Shown here: positions 21,985 through 34,278 of the stretch, piece after piece
Layout of the letters: each line of letters opens with the position of its first letter
Numbering within the stretch: the stretch's first letter is position 1
Assembly: GCA_011634665.1 (NCBI GenBank)
Contig: WAEK01000001.1
Location: 2,788,001 to 2,852,000 of the forward strand
DNA length: 64,000 nt
Reading direction: 5' to 3'
Origin: Mortierella sp. BCC40632
Taxonomy: Eukaryota; Mortierellomycota; Mortierellomycetes; Mortierellales; Mortierellaceae
Notes under the pieces: generated by a model
Databases searched by the model: none
Seen by the model: only the letters and a program-made list of their open reading frames with translations
Told to the model about the DNA's origin: nothing
Program-made: the position numbers and the translations under genes

Positions 21985-24900
21985 ATGGCCACTCCGTCGT
22001 TGCAGGAATCGGATCCAGGCAGAGGCATGAACACGGAAGACAGCGGGGGGGAAGGCAGTGCCGCCCCTACTACTGAGGATCGACCTTTCCATCAGCATCC
22101 CGAACCAACCTCGACAGCATTCAAGGGTAATGGCTACCTTCACATAATTGATCAGGAGCGCATTCCGCGGCTCTTGCGACCCATCAAGGCCAAGATTGCT
22201 GCCATTCATCATGCTATCAAGACAGCTCCCTCATTGGGCTACATTGCTGTTACTCAACAACCGCTACCACTCGCTACCGCCCACAGTACCACCGACCGAA
22301 GCAGCAAAAGCCCTTTCTCTGGACCGAAGGACCGCTCTTCAATTAGGGGTGCCATTGCAGAGTCTGAAAATCATGGATATACCAGAAGCAATAGATCCTT
22401 CCGGAACCCATCTATCGATCAGTCAGCGCCAGAATGCACCTCATCTCGTCTTAGAACTATGACTGATGATGCCAAGTCTGCGGCCTCGCCAGCACACGCC
22501 ACCATTCTCTCCACCACTAGCCCAACCGATCTACATAGCAGAGGGGATATGCTTATCAAACGATTTCGGGCACCATTAAGGGATCTTTTCCAGGACCTGG
22601 TAGAGAAGACATGGTGGCATCCGTTCTGCGATGATCATGGCCTACCTCGGAAAACCTCGCCTACCTCTTCTGCAGCCCGGAAGCATTTGAAGAAAAAAAG
22701 AGTAGAGATGTCTTCATTAGCAATATCTTGTGCTTTCGAGATTGGTCGAGTGGTTGGAGGGTTAGCAGAGGATGATGTTGACACGGTAGAAAAGTATTAT
22801 CGTATTTTACCGTCTCATATGACAAGGTTAGGTTGATCATTGTTATTCCTGGGTATTCATCTGTTCCCTTGCGCCACCAAATTGTGGACGCCTTTTGTTT
22901 TCGAGAAACTCATTGTCCGACCTTGTCTACGACAGATACACATTGTTAGAACACGCACTCACGTTATGTATCACCCAGGTTCCCATTGGAGAACTAATTG
23001 TATCGCTCGCCGAAGTCTGTGCACATCACCGAGCTGATTTGCAGGTAAAAAGCGTCAAGTTTGATTATGTCCATCGGTGTTTTCAAGGCTTTCACATTTG
23101 TTTCTAACAAGGTCCAAGTCAATATCTTATCTCGATATCCTCCATCCGTAATCAGGCTCTTCATGCTCTACAGTATTTGTTACTATGCAAGGATGGATCT
23201 TTTCACCTTGACTATCGCTGGGCATATGATCTTGCGCTGCGGATCGAAAGTGGAGATGAGTGGATTGACAGTTTAGCAAAGAGCAAGCAACTTGAATTTT
23301 TCGGCAGACCAATATTCCACAGCTTTCTCACAAGACTGAGATCCAAACACAGAGCAACTCTGATCCACTCCGCATTTGATATTATTATGGACAAACAACT
23401 TTCTTTAACTCCTGAGCAGTCTCGACGGGCACGACTCATCCAATGGGCCACTATACTTATTGAAGACTCGTTAAGTCTTCATGCTCGAACATTAGGGGAC
23501 TACGACTTGCAGTTGGCCCACATCCGAGAGATTCACAAAGTTATAGCTTATATGGCAAAGTCCCTGTGTTCGCTTAGCGACGGCGATCTATTTAAGCAAG
23601 GAGCCTTCTCGAACGGCTTGGAATTAATAGACTTGTCACTCGCGCTTGTATTACACTCGCTGTATGTGGCAGCGACGGCGCCTGAATATAGCTGTCGTGT
23701 CGACGTAGACTTGTCAGGACAGGGCTGTGGTGATGACGACGCAATGAACGAATGGGTGCAGTTCTTATCTCTTTGGATCTCAAAAACAGGACGCACTATC
23801 CAAATGGAGGACTTTGGCGTTATTCTCAAAGTATACAGGACACTGGCAAATTTGAATGCCCTCTCGGTCACCTTGGAGGCTGTAGGATTCTATGGACTCT
23901 CGATGAAATTGCTCGATAGAATGGTCTACGACTATGGGTATTTGCAAAGGCGATCAAGTCCGGTTGGAAGCGAGAACAACCCTACTGTCCACGAGCTAAA
24001 GCGACGGCGACGGGAGATGGCGCTGAAGATGACCCAACAGCAGGATCGTGAGAGATGGTACGAGTCTTTTAAAGCCGGCGTTTTTGTTGTTTTTGTTTTG
24101 AAAGGGTGTTCCCAGACAGCTAAATATCTTACCCACTCTCTACCTAGGCGGTATGATGATATCATTGGCGAGTGGGTTGAGGTATCGCCAAAATCTAGAA
24201 AGATTCGTGATATTCAGGTGGAAAGCTCTGAGGAAGAGGATGATCAAGATGATTCATATGAAGAAAATGACGAGAGTTGGCTACCCAGAAGAAGGACTAC
24301 TCGTCGGAATAACATGTCACGAACACGGACAGAGAAAACATTTACTCTGGATGAATCGAGCGAAGATGCAAGACCATCACCCGCACGGGTCAGGAGAAAA
24401 GCCAATGCCTTGCCGATAGACTCGTTGCCGACAGACGTGAGCTCCCGCCCCACACTGTCTACGATCCCACCGAGAGTACGGGTCCGTTACTCGTTGACTC
24501 CTGTAAATCACCTCCACACTTTGAATCTTCGGGTCGCCCATGAGGATACTGAAGGCGAAGCTTACGAATCTGGTCGAGGCGATGATGAAGTTGTGATTTA
24601 CAGTGAGTACGATGGTGACAACCTGAGTGAGGGTGAAATCAGAGATACAAGTCTTGCGACAGTAACCTGGGGCAACTATGACCGAGATTTCTCGTCAGAA
24701 CCCGATAGCGATTTTGAAGATGCGAGGGGTCCAGACACAAGAGTCGAACAAGATGATCCAAACGATGACGATTACGTGCAGGAGCCCATACATCATCATT
24801 GGAGAAGGTCCAGAATCCGGTATGAAACTGACAGTAGCGACGATTCGAGTATTTCGAGTGAGGATGATGATCACTTCAGGACATATAGTGGTGAAAGTGA

Positions 24901-25981
24901 GGGCGATGGTGATCAAGACCAAGGCCAAGAGAGGAGTATTATTGAACTCGTTTCATCAAGTGGCGACGAAAACGAAAACGAAAACCCGCCTTCTGTCATC
25001 GTGCTTAGTGATAGCGACCTTGACAGAGATAACGAGAGTGACAGGGACAATGAGAGTGACAAAGACAATGAACGCGATATCGACAGTGGCAACAACAGCG
25101 AAAGTGACTCTGACGATAGCACTCATAACAATGGCGTCAACGGTTTTAGTGACGGAGACTATCCCGGTAGTGACACTGATTGTAGCGACAGATTTCAGCA
25201 CGCTGGACGGAGCAACAAACGGGATCCCCATGGAGTAGCAGAGTGGGATTCAGACACAGATAGAAGCCAGACCGGTTGCCTGGACAAGAGAGAAATACTC
25301 AGCAGAGTCAGTCTGATGGATAGCCCCAATATTGGCCGAGTAGCCGCGGTGGTAGTTCCGCTACCAAAGTCCAGCCATCACAATGCGCTAGACGACAACC
25401 AAGACGAAACTGTCAATGGAATTTCTGATGGTGAAGACGAGAGCGATGATGCGTATGTGGATCCAAGTGAGAAGAAACGATCCGAAAGAAATAATAAGAA
25501 TGCTGCCAAGAGAGCAGCTCAGCGAGAACGCCCGCGTCACCCTTTACGACAGTTTGCAAAAAGACTAGATGGCCTGAACTTGCAATCAGACCAAAGCCAA
25601 CACTGGGACGTCCTAGAAAAGTCAAGAGCACAAGAATCCATGTCGGGAACCATGAACCTACGGCGCCGAAAGCGTAACCTGAACTACCGCGTAGATTATT
25701 GTGATGGGCTTGACCCACAGAGCGATGACAGCGAAACTAGTGAATATGGCTCACCTCAAAGGAAACGACAATGCTCAGATCGAGGCGATCATCTCCAAAC
25801 AAGAGCCAACGTGTGCAAAGTAATCGAAGTGAGCCTTCGGAGGGGAGAGAGATCCACAAGATCTACATCCTCGAGTAGCCAAAACAACAATCAGACTGAG
25901 ACTATAGCGAGCCAAGCGAGAGGACCCGAGACCCGGAGTACACTCCGTGGAAGGAGGTTCGGAACAAGAAGTTCACACTAA
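21985..25981 (+). CDS. Large protein of unknown function with helical N-terminal half and acidic Ser/Asp-rich C-terminal half
   Basis: Predicted 1238 residues from exons 21985-22826, 22906-23044, 23156-24057 and 24148-25981. I do not recognise the family. Residues about 1-240 are polar and probably disordered. About 250-640 is hydrophobic-patterned and helical (DLVYDRYTLLEHALTL, LQYLLLCKDG, IQWATILIED), with a helical-repeat look. From about 650 it becomes very acidic with Ser/Asp/Glu runs, ending in basic Arg-rich segments (NLRRRKRN, GRRFGTRSS). Short hydrophobic cores next to acidic stretches (VIVLSDSD, SIIELVSSS) look like SUMO-interacting motifs. The last intron (24058-24147, GTACGA to CTACCTAG) is exactly 90 nt and free of stops, so a form retaining it would stay in frame with 30 extra residues. 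Nuclear location is likely, from the basic clusters and acidic tracts. A genome-maintenance or chromatin role is only a guess. Confidence 0.75.
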
Positions 25982-26755
25982 GTTGGACAAGACTCTCGTA
26001 CTGTTGATAGTAGGGGATTCACAATACTTGATGCTTCACGCACAGGACACATGTTTGGACAAGAGAATGTCCTCCTCCCCCCTCTCAAGTTTTTCTTTTT
26101 CTTTTTCTTTTTAATGCGGAGCAAATACCGCAAGTCGCAAAAGAATTTTGCTATGCAGGACTATTCGACACGCTATCACACACAAACGCCATATGCACGC
26201 TTCTTTGCTTCATTTCAATATTTTTTTTTATCTGTATATCCTATCTTTTTTTCATGCTACTTCTATCTTTTGTACTTTTACGTCCCTGCCCCCCAAAAAA
26301 AAAAGAAAAAAGAAAAAAACACCCTGTATTTCTACCTTGCTCACTCTTCTCTAAGTAGCCAATGGCACAAAAAAATTAGCAATAAATCAATGCCTTTCTT
26401 CGTTCCTTATGGACATTCGCTATTTTTTTTCTTTTTTTTCTTTTTTTGTAAAGAAAAAAAGAAAGAGAAGACAGAAGATGAAGAAAAAAGCTCTTGTATT
26501 ATACGGATAAGAAAATTAGGGAGAATGACTTAAATATAGGATAAATAGAATAGATCCCCCCCTCTCTTCTCCAAAGACACTCCAATTCTTGTTGGAAGGG
26601 AAAGAGAGAGGAGGAAGAGTGCTGTTTCCTGAGGAGGGAGGAGAGGAGAGGCGGGGTGGGGGGTGGGGGGAAGAGAAGGGGAAAGAAAGACAAGCAAGTC
26701 TTCTTCTCCTCTCTCTCTCTCCCTCTCTCCCTCCTTCTCTATCTGGTGTTTCTAT
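25982..26755. other. Convergent intergenic region, T/A homopolymers
   Basis: About 770 bases between two stop codons. It contains several T and A tracts (near 26090-26110, 26220-26230, 26296-26320 and 26420-26450) and a purine-rich block near 26600-26690. No credible coding frame or RNA gene. Confidence 0.5.
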
Positions 26756-27844
26756 CTAATCCATGCGGTGGTCTCCTCCAAACAATACGCCGACAGTCAA
26801 AAAGACTGCCAAGCCCAAAATACTGGAACCTCCGACAGCTGTCCAAGATTGAACGTTCAACCGATTGGAGTTACCGGCAGCATTGGCATTAAAGATTGGA
26901 GGAAGACCTGTTCCCTGAGGAGTTACTCCTGTGGAGGTTGGGGTGGAGAGTGAAGTGGCAATGGTTTGGTTATACTTCTTGGGGAATTCGGCGGCACAGT
27001 TTCGTTGAGTGCAGGTGGTGTAACAGTTATTGTCCGAAAGTCGGCAGTTGTTTTTGCAGGTCTCGATGTCTGTCACACACTTGAAGTAAGGGATCGTGTA
27101 AGTGTATTCTGATAGAGAGAGCATGCGTGTGTGAGAAGAGGATGGAGGAGGGGGATGCGGAGGGGATGCGGGGAGGGTACAAATTTACAACCCGTTAGAA
27201 AAGATCATTTTACTGTGTTTGACTTGAGGAATTCAACGCGACCGTTTTTTTTTTTTTTCTCCCTTACCAGTGACATTTGGGACAAAGTTATTCTGACAGA
27301 TGCAGACAAAGTCCAATGTAACGATATCACATTGGTTCATCTGGCATTCCTGACCCGCTTGTGTACCCGGAGTAGCTGTGATCTCTTGACAAACATTCGT
27401 GCTATTGAAGGCATTGGTTGTGAGAGAAACATGGTTAAGAAAGCACGCGTTATGGGAGAGAAGAGGTTGTGTCAACGCGATCTTGTCATGAAAGCCTTTT
27501 TTTTTTCTTTGTTGCCAAGGATGGAAAAATAAACAGTATCAAGTACTTACCACCAACCAAGTTGGTTCTGGCACCACGTCAACTTTGTGCTGTTGTCAAC
27601 CTTGGATGCTAAAGATGTGGATTTCGTTGGTCAAACAAGATCATGTTAGGCATTTTGTCGACTCTATAGAATCCTATGACGGGCGATGCTGGGTCAAGAA
27701 AATACAAATAGAAAGAGCCACAGTAAGAGAGGAAGAGAGTCGAGGTGGATGAAAGAAGCTCTTACGGTCAAAGGCCGAGACAGTGGCCAGCACTGCCAGG
27801 GCAGCAATCGTTCCAAAGATACGTGAAGAGATGGATCCCAACAT
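26756..27844 (-). CDS. Secreted cysteine-rich surface protein (DUF7707-like)
   Basis: Predicted 207 residues in four exons on the minus strand: 27844-27766, 27608-27551, 27401-27268 and 27108-26756. Residues 1-25 are a signal peptide (GTIAALAVLATVSA then Phe-Asp). The mature part has many cysteines in a regular pattern (TWCQNQLGWC, NVCQEI, ECQMNQC, FVCICQNNF, FKCVTDIETCKNNC, NNCYTTC, RNCAAEF). N-glycosylation sequons (Asn-X-Ser/Thr) are present, for example Asn-Ser-Thr. A Thr/Ser/Pro linker leads to a C-terminal hydrophobic segment (ILGLAVFLTVGVLF). That segment could be a GPI-attachment signal or a membrane anchor; the charged last residues (DHRMD) slightly favour the latter. The core pattern WCxxQ...CxC...YTxTIPYFxC recalls the fungal DUF7707 family as I remember it. 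Function unknown; probably at the cell wall or plasma membrane. Confidence 0.75.
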
Positions 27845-28789
27845 TGCTGAATTATTTAGTGGCGGTCGGAGCGTAGAAGTGGAAGAAAATGGGAGGAGAA
27901 AGTTGAGCAGAGCAGCACAAGTGGAAAGCAAAGAGTTATTGTGCAAGCAGAGCAGAGTGGTGGTCCAGCGGAATGAGAATGGTGGGAGGGGCTGTCAAAA
28001 AAAGGAAAAGAAAAAGGAAGAGAAAGAGAGAAAGAGAGAAAGAGAGAAAGAGAACCAGACAGATAGATAGAGGCAGAAAGAGAGAAAGAGAGATAGAGAT
28101 GGAGGTGGAGATGGGTCTAGCCGGTCCTGGAGATCAGGAATGAGGGGCCCGGTCTCCGACGGGGCCGAGCCAGGGTGACGGCAGACGAGGATTGCAGCAA
28201 CATGTTAGTGTCGCCGAGGCATCGCGCTGTGGATGAAGAGGGGGGGGTTGGGGGCAAGCGAACAGGCGCACCGAGAGAATGAGACAGAGAGCGAGTCAAG
28301 GGCAGCATTACTCCTTCTCTCTCTCTCTCTCTTCCTCAGACGTCTTCTCTCCTTCAGCACTCCCCTATCCTCTTCTCCAACTCCTGACTTGAGCTCTCTA
28401 CAAGAAAAGAGAACGCGCCTCTAAATAAAAAAGACATTGCTGTCGCATCAGAGTGTGCACCCCGCCAAAGAGAGCACAGAAAGAAGAAAACCCAGGAGTT
28501 GACAAAAAAAAAAAAAAAAAAAAAAAGAATTTCAGGGAACAGTATCCTTTTCCCTGCTACGTGTCCCTTGCTCTTTCTTTCTCTTTCTTTCCCCTTTGTC
28601 TCCGTCCATGCTCTGCGAGGAGACAGCTGACGAAGAGCAGCCAAAGGGGTTCTCTTCAGCCTGGAGTTCCTTCTTTTTTCGCAGCCGTCAGGCTAGATAC
28701 TGCTAGGCGACCACCTTCCCCTTCTCTCTCTTTCTCCAATGGCCAAGGCACGTCTTCAGCGCAAGCCAACAGATACAGACACGAACGCC

Positions 28790-28822
<33 letters not shown>

Positions 28823-29171
28823 GAGTCTCTCGCGAGCGAGCACGCATGCCAGAGCTGCCGCCGAATCAGCAGCAGAGCACACGCCTTCTTTGATTGTTCT
28901 CCTTCAGAAGTGATGTCCCTTTTAGAGACAGTCTCACCACGTTGTGGAAAAAAAAAAAAAAGCCTTCACAGCACTTATGAGCGCTGGTGTATACACGCGT
29001 TTTCGATTCATTCAATTAGGAACTGAGAAAAAGAAGGAAAGAGGCCTTGCATATACAAACAACGGGATCTGTCCCGATCGCACTTTCCTCATGAAAAAAA
29101 TGAAAAGAAAAGAAAAGAAAAAGGGGATCTAGTCTCTTTCATTCAAAGGCATTTTTTTTTCCCTTTCTCTG
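27845..29171. other. Intergenic region with purine tracts and homopolymers
   Basis: About 1.3 kb between the start of the secreted Cys-rich gene and the 3' end of CSN3. It contains a (GAAA/GAGA)n purine tract near 28010-28100, a CT tract near 28310-28335, an A run near 28504-28526 and a T run near 28794-28822. Part is presumably the promoter and leader of the minus-strand secreted gene. No supported coding frame. Confidence 0.5.
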
Positions 29172-31736
29172 TCATATTCCCTCTGCTTGAGCCTCCTCTG
29201 CTTTTGCTGCTTCATTTTCAATCCCATTGCCAGTCTCTAGCGTTTCCTTTGCTCCTGCCATGACTTCTGGTATTTCGATTCGAGTCTCTTGGTGATCGAC
29301 AGTACTGCTGACAGCCTTGGATGACGATCCAGAGATGACACGTCGCCGCTTCGAGCCACTAGAAGTAGCTTTCTATTTCAACAGTTTGAGCATTCACGAC
29401 GTCAGTGCATGTATCTCCTTTGTCTCTCTCTCTACTCTTCCCTAGGTGTTAAGAAAACCAATCAAAATCTTGTCCCCCGTAAGAAAAAGTACTCACCAAA
29501 CGCACCTTCGTCGGGATAGGCATCGTATCCTCCACCCATCCCATAGTCTGAATCGTCCATGCTATATCCCATGCGATCTTGCAAAAGCGGTGCATAGCCC
29601 TACAAGACAGAGATTCGCACAACCCAACAAATGGGGAAAAGAAGCAAAGTGAGTTCACCAAATTTCCTTATCCTGGCGTTCAAGAATTCGATCTCGGCAG
29701 AGTGAGTACCTTGTTAAAGAAGGCCGGCATACTAGAAATAGTTTGATCCATCTTGACAAGTTTTGACGTGATCAAAGTGGCTCGCTGAACCTGGTCATTG
29801 ATCGAGTCCATAGTGGCTGTGCTATTGTGTTGATTTGGATCGTCCAGGAACGAGACCATGCCACCTGCATGCTCATGGCTGATCGTAGCAAAGATGACGC
29901 CAGACTCGATCATCCTCACAACGATTCCTTCCACGCGCCGAGCGCCGTCCGGTTCAGAGCCAAGTCCAATGAGCGAGGTAATGTCCTCGATTGAAAGCGT
30001 TACATAGGTCCGTGTCAAATCCTGGATATTGCGTCTGTGAAGGGCCTCCATACATTGCTTTGCAAGACCGAAATTCTTATCACGAATAAAGACCTGCTTG
30101 GCCTTTTCCAACTCTGTTTTGATGGCGTTGTTCGACCTCTTTTCATAAGCTCCTGCAAAATCCGCATAGGCTGCACAGTGTGCCTTCAAAACCCGTGTCA
30201 CCGCATTAGCTGTGTACTTTGGGAGGTTGATAACCTATGATAATGTACAATGGTATCAGTCTCGACTAGTTGTTGTTTGTTCCCTGCTCTTTCCTGGAAA
30301 TGACTAAAGTTCTGCCAACATATTCCAGTACCTTTCCATAATGGAGCAAGCTTGTCAAGACATACTTCTTGTAGGCTTCAACTTGGATTGCACTCGCAAC
30401 CTCTGCTGGGGCTGACACCGCCTATAGAAAATAATGCAAGAGTCATTAAGGCGCTTGTGAGCGGGTCATCCTTGCTCCAGTCTTATGATCATGCTTCAAA
30501 AAAAAAAAAAAAAAAAAAAGTCCAGGCGAGAATCATACCAGTTTGAAAAACTCGACTGCACGGTCAAACTTGCGAACATATGCATAAATCATTCCGCCGT
30601 AGTAATGGTACAGCAAAAAGTCTTTGTAGTTGATGTGTGTTTGCTATTGTCAACAGAAAAAATCAACAAAAGAGAATGAGTGATTCAATCCTCTTTTGGG
30701 TGCTCCAACTAGTCTTTTGATCAATGGTCCTGGTTCCTGCAGTCCTTCTAAACAAATGCCATACCTGTGGGTCAACATCTGAAATATCGCTATCCAGAAT
30801 AGGGAGAATATCCTTGACGGAACGAGCCAACAAACAAGTCTAGTTGGTGGAGAAGGATTCAAAAGTTTAAATGAGTTTGAAAGAAAAAAAGAAATTCCTT
30901 ATGAGGATAGGCGATTCAGCAGAATCGTCCAGTACCTTTGCTAAGAGTGGGTGGATCATTGTCAACTGTCCTGGCGACTTTTGAAGTCTCTGGATGAACA
31001 CTGATAATGGCCGGATGGCGATAATTGGCTGGGTTGAAGGCATAGAATGAACGAGCTGCGTTAGCGGCCAAAAAAAAAAAAAAGTGTAGACTCAGGATAA
31101 AGAACAAGCTTCGAACCAAAAGGTCGACTCAGTACCTGCTGAGATTCCGTTGCCATCCTCACAAGAGCTTCCGCAAAGCTTAACGCTGTTGAATCGAAGC
31201 AAGGATCATACAAAGTGAGAAATATCAGTCAATATGGTAGAGTCCGTAGTCACTTGCCGCAGCGCCTCCATTTTCAAAATTAAAAAGTCCAGCTACCTTT
31301 GTCAGAGGCAAGGCGAACCTGTTCCCCATTGCATGTTGATACAAAAGCCCAGACCTTTTCCAGTAATGCGGGATGGAATCCATGTGAAGCTTTGCATCGG
31401 TGAACCCTAAAAGGTGTCAAAGAATGTGTTAGTTAAAGGGAAGGCATGAACAAGAGTGGACATCAAGCAGTGAGAGCTTTTTTTTTTTTTTTTTTTGTTC
31501 GGAATTGAACCCAGCGTTGGACTTCCAACTTCGTACAGAAAATGGAGGTAGGCAAAGGAATGAGCTTCAGGAGAGAGTGTGTCAATAAGGTCGGTCTTGC
31601 CCTGTGGTCCCGGCATAAACACGCTCTCGTTGAGATCGTTCAGGTAAGGCACAAGATGCTTGGACACGTCCGCAACTTCGATGCATGTCTGGATTTTGGC
31701 GATGATTTCGTCAATCGAAGGGTCAGAAGGAGCCAT
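29172..31736 (-). CDS. CSN3: COP9 signalosome subunit 3
   Basis: Predicted 524 residues in ten exons on the minus strand: 31736-31537, 31406-31297, 31185-31136, 31055-30936, 30839-30765, 30643-30539, 30421-30332, 30234-29710, 29599-29497 and 29368-29172. All phases agree. Strong family signatures include FVSTCNGEQVRLAS, YHYYGGMIYAY, EAYKKYVLTSLL, a PCI-type winged helix with LTRTYVTLSIEDI, and VIFATISHEHAGGMVSF. CSN3 is a scaffold subunit of the COP9 signalosome, which removes NEDD8 from cullins and so controls SCF-type ubiquitin ligases. Human CSN3 is 423 aa; this copy is longer mainly in a basic/acidic C-terminal tail (GSKRRR then Glu-rich). For exon 10 the acceptor after AAAG was preferred because the nearer TAG acceptor brings an immediate stop. 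The gene shares a 554-bp divergent promoter with RAB18. Confidence 0.92.
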
Positions 31737-32290
31737 GGCGCCTGGATGTGTTGACGAAGATGAGGATGATAGGGGAAAAGAAAGAATGGACTAGAAAGAG
31801 GATTGAGAGGGGAGGCTGATGTGAACAAAGCTCAATGAAGGACAGACACAAAGCAAAGACGTAGGCAGGGGTTTGGCCTGACCGAAAAGAGTCTTGGTTG
31901 GTCCTTCTTGGGTTGGCTGCGGGACGCGTCTCACTGTAAGTCCTGTCGAGTAGAGTGGCGTGGGTATGGAACAGTCACATCCAGCTCTGCCATTGAAGCA
32001 CGAGGATGCTGGGCAAAAAAAAAAAAAAAAGAGAGAAACTCTTTGCTACACCCCATTGCTTTGCACCCCACTCATTACTCCTCTTTTCTCTCATTCCCTT
32101 TCTGCTTTCCACTGCCACCATCTACTCTGCTGCTTTTCTCTCTTCATTCTAGGTGCGCCATCCATCTCGACATCCAGGCATCCAGTGATCCATTCAAAGG
32201 AATTTGTCAGAACATAGCCAGCCTTACTCAGCCATAGCCGACTCTTTTTTATTTTTACTTTTTTAGAGTGAACACTCTTCTTTTTGCATC
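31737..32290. promoter_or_regulatory. Bidirectional promoter between CSN3 and RAB18
   Basis: 554 bases lie between the two opposed start codons. The RAB18 side is pyrimidine-rich (32060-32150), with an A run near 32014-32030 and a short T-rich element just before the start. No TATA box is evident on either strand. Confidence 0.5.
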
Positions 32291-33499
32291 ATGTCCGAGC
32301 ATTCATCTTCAGAGACCGTCGCTACTCTCAAACTATTGCTCATTGGAAGCAGTGGCACAGGAAAGAGTTGCCTCTTGGCTCGCTTTGTCGATGGCAACTT
32401 TCCCGACGATTCCTCAGCAACCATTGGCGTCGACTTTAAAGTCAAAGTGATTGAGAACGAGGGCAAGAAATACAAGCTTACAATTTGGGTGAGAACTTGA
32501 AAGAGTTCATAAAATGTCTATGGACTACATGCTCTGTTCAAGGAAGAGGGGAAGGGAAAGGAGAGACTGGATCCACATGTTTAATTGGACTGGTTGTCTA
32601 TGACATTATGTATCATTGGACTGACATAAGCGTCTTTTTTTTTTCTTTCTTGGTCTTGGCATCAACCTAGGATACTGCAGGACAGGAGAGATTCCGTACA
32701 CTAACTTCCTCCTATTATAGAGGAGCACAAGGCGTTATTCTGGGTACGAAAAAAAAAAAACGCAGATCTTTTTTCGTCCTTGTGACTAAGCCTGTCCTCG
32801 GGGTATCTTTCCTAGGAAACAAAAGCTAACTAGTCGCCACTCTTTCTGTCAACATTTCTGGACCCAATTCTTATTTATTTATTTTTTTTTTTCTTTCGTC
32901 ACTCAAGTGTACGATGTCAGCAACAGGGACTCGTTTAATGACTTACAGATCTGGCTTACTGAGCTGGACACGTATTGCTCCAGCAAAGAGGTTGTCCGGA
33001 TGATTGTTGGAAACAAGGTTGACAAGGTAAAAAGAATGCACGTGCTCATTGAAGAACGCAGGAAGTCGTCATTGGCCCAGTCACTTGGCCTCCAGTGCCC
33101 TTTTCCAAAAAGCAACCTCATCCATGCAAAATGATCACAACAACAACAACCAAAAAAAAAAAAAAAAAAAAAGCCGTTCCCAGAAAACGCTATTTTTTTT
33201 TTTTTTTTCGCTCTGACACGTTTTATCGTTTTTTAAAAAAAAAAAAAAAAAAAATGTATTAATAGGAGTCGGGCCGAGAAGTCAGCAAGCAGGAAGGACA
33301 AGAGTTTGCACGAAAGCTGCAGACACTCTTTGTTGAATGTAGTGCCAAGACCAAATTTGGTGTCCAACAGGCTTTTGATGAACTGGTGCAACAGATTATC
33401 GACACACCCAGTCTTTGGCAGAAGCAGGCAACAACAAATGTTCGACTTCAGTCCAACACTGACAATGTTTCCCAGGAGTATTCAGGATGCAGTTGCTAA
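32291..33499 (+). CDS. RAB18: Rab18-type small GTPase
   Basis: Predicted 207 residues from exons 32291-32488, 32671-32743, 32908-33026 and 33266-33499. It has all Rab G motifs: P-loop GSSGTGKS (residues 19-26), effector-loop Thr in [15 protein letters not shown] with [13 protein letters not shown] (from 67), NKVDK (126-130) and ECSAK (154-158). The [15 protein letters not shown] and IIDTPSLWQ segments match the Rab18 subfamily rather than Rab1 or Rab8. The C-terminus Gly-Cys-Ser-Cys is a CXC double geranylgeranylation site. Rab18 works on endoplasmic reticulum and lipid-droplet membranes. That would be relevant in an oil-storing fungus, although the physiology is inference. The introns carry A and T runs of 12-22 nt, including two close together in the last intron. 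Confidence 0.93.
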
Positions 33500-33968
33500 A
33501 ATAGTTTCTGGAGTAGGGATAGACTCGACTACAAAAAAAAAGCCATATCTCACCTTTTTTTTTTTTTTCCCCTTCACAAAACTCGTTTGTGTGTGTGTGT
33601 TTCCTTTGCTCCTCTTCCTCTTCCTCTTTCTATTACATTAACACAATCATCAGTTATAACACTCGCATTGGCTCCCTCAACAGGATTCTTGGAATCATTG
33701 GACTACATCCTGGGTATGCCACCCATTCAACTCTCTTATTTTCCCTACTTTAGATATGGTTGATTGAAATGCAAAAAAAAAAAAAAAAAAAAAAGGCGGA
33801 TGTGGAAGAGCAAGAATAGGTTGATCCAGACAAACCCTGCCACGTTGCTCAGCTCGAAGCGAAACTAAAAGAGGGGAGAAGAATCTTGAATTTTTTTAAA
33901 AAAAAAAAAAAAAAAAGCGTCTCAAGAAGAACAAAGAGTCTAAAAGGAAGCAACGTGGATTAGCAAAG

Positions 33969-34014
<46 letters not shown>

Positions 34015-34247
34015 GAAAGAGATTGCGAGAGATGGATGAGGAAGGGGGAGAGGAGTCAAGGCCATTGCATATTGCTCCCTACACTAGGTTGCATTTCAAA
34101 GAGGAAAAGGGCCAGGAGGTCCATGCTCGGAGCATTTTTTTTTTTTTTTTCGGATTCCTCGGATCTACTTCCAGGCAATATCAGGCAGGCAAAAATTTAA
34201 GGTTCAGGTGGTCCATCAGCGAGTTAATGATGAAGCCTGCCTGTACT

Positions 34248-34278
<31 letters not shown>

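Noticed and set aside
33023..33134. Extension of the third Rab18 exon past 33026
   Set aside because: The extension lacks the ECSAK motif; splicing at GTAAAA to 33266 restores the full Rab C-terminus.
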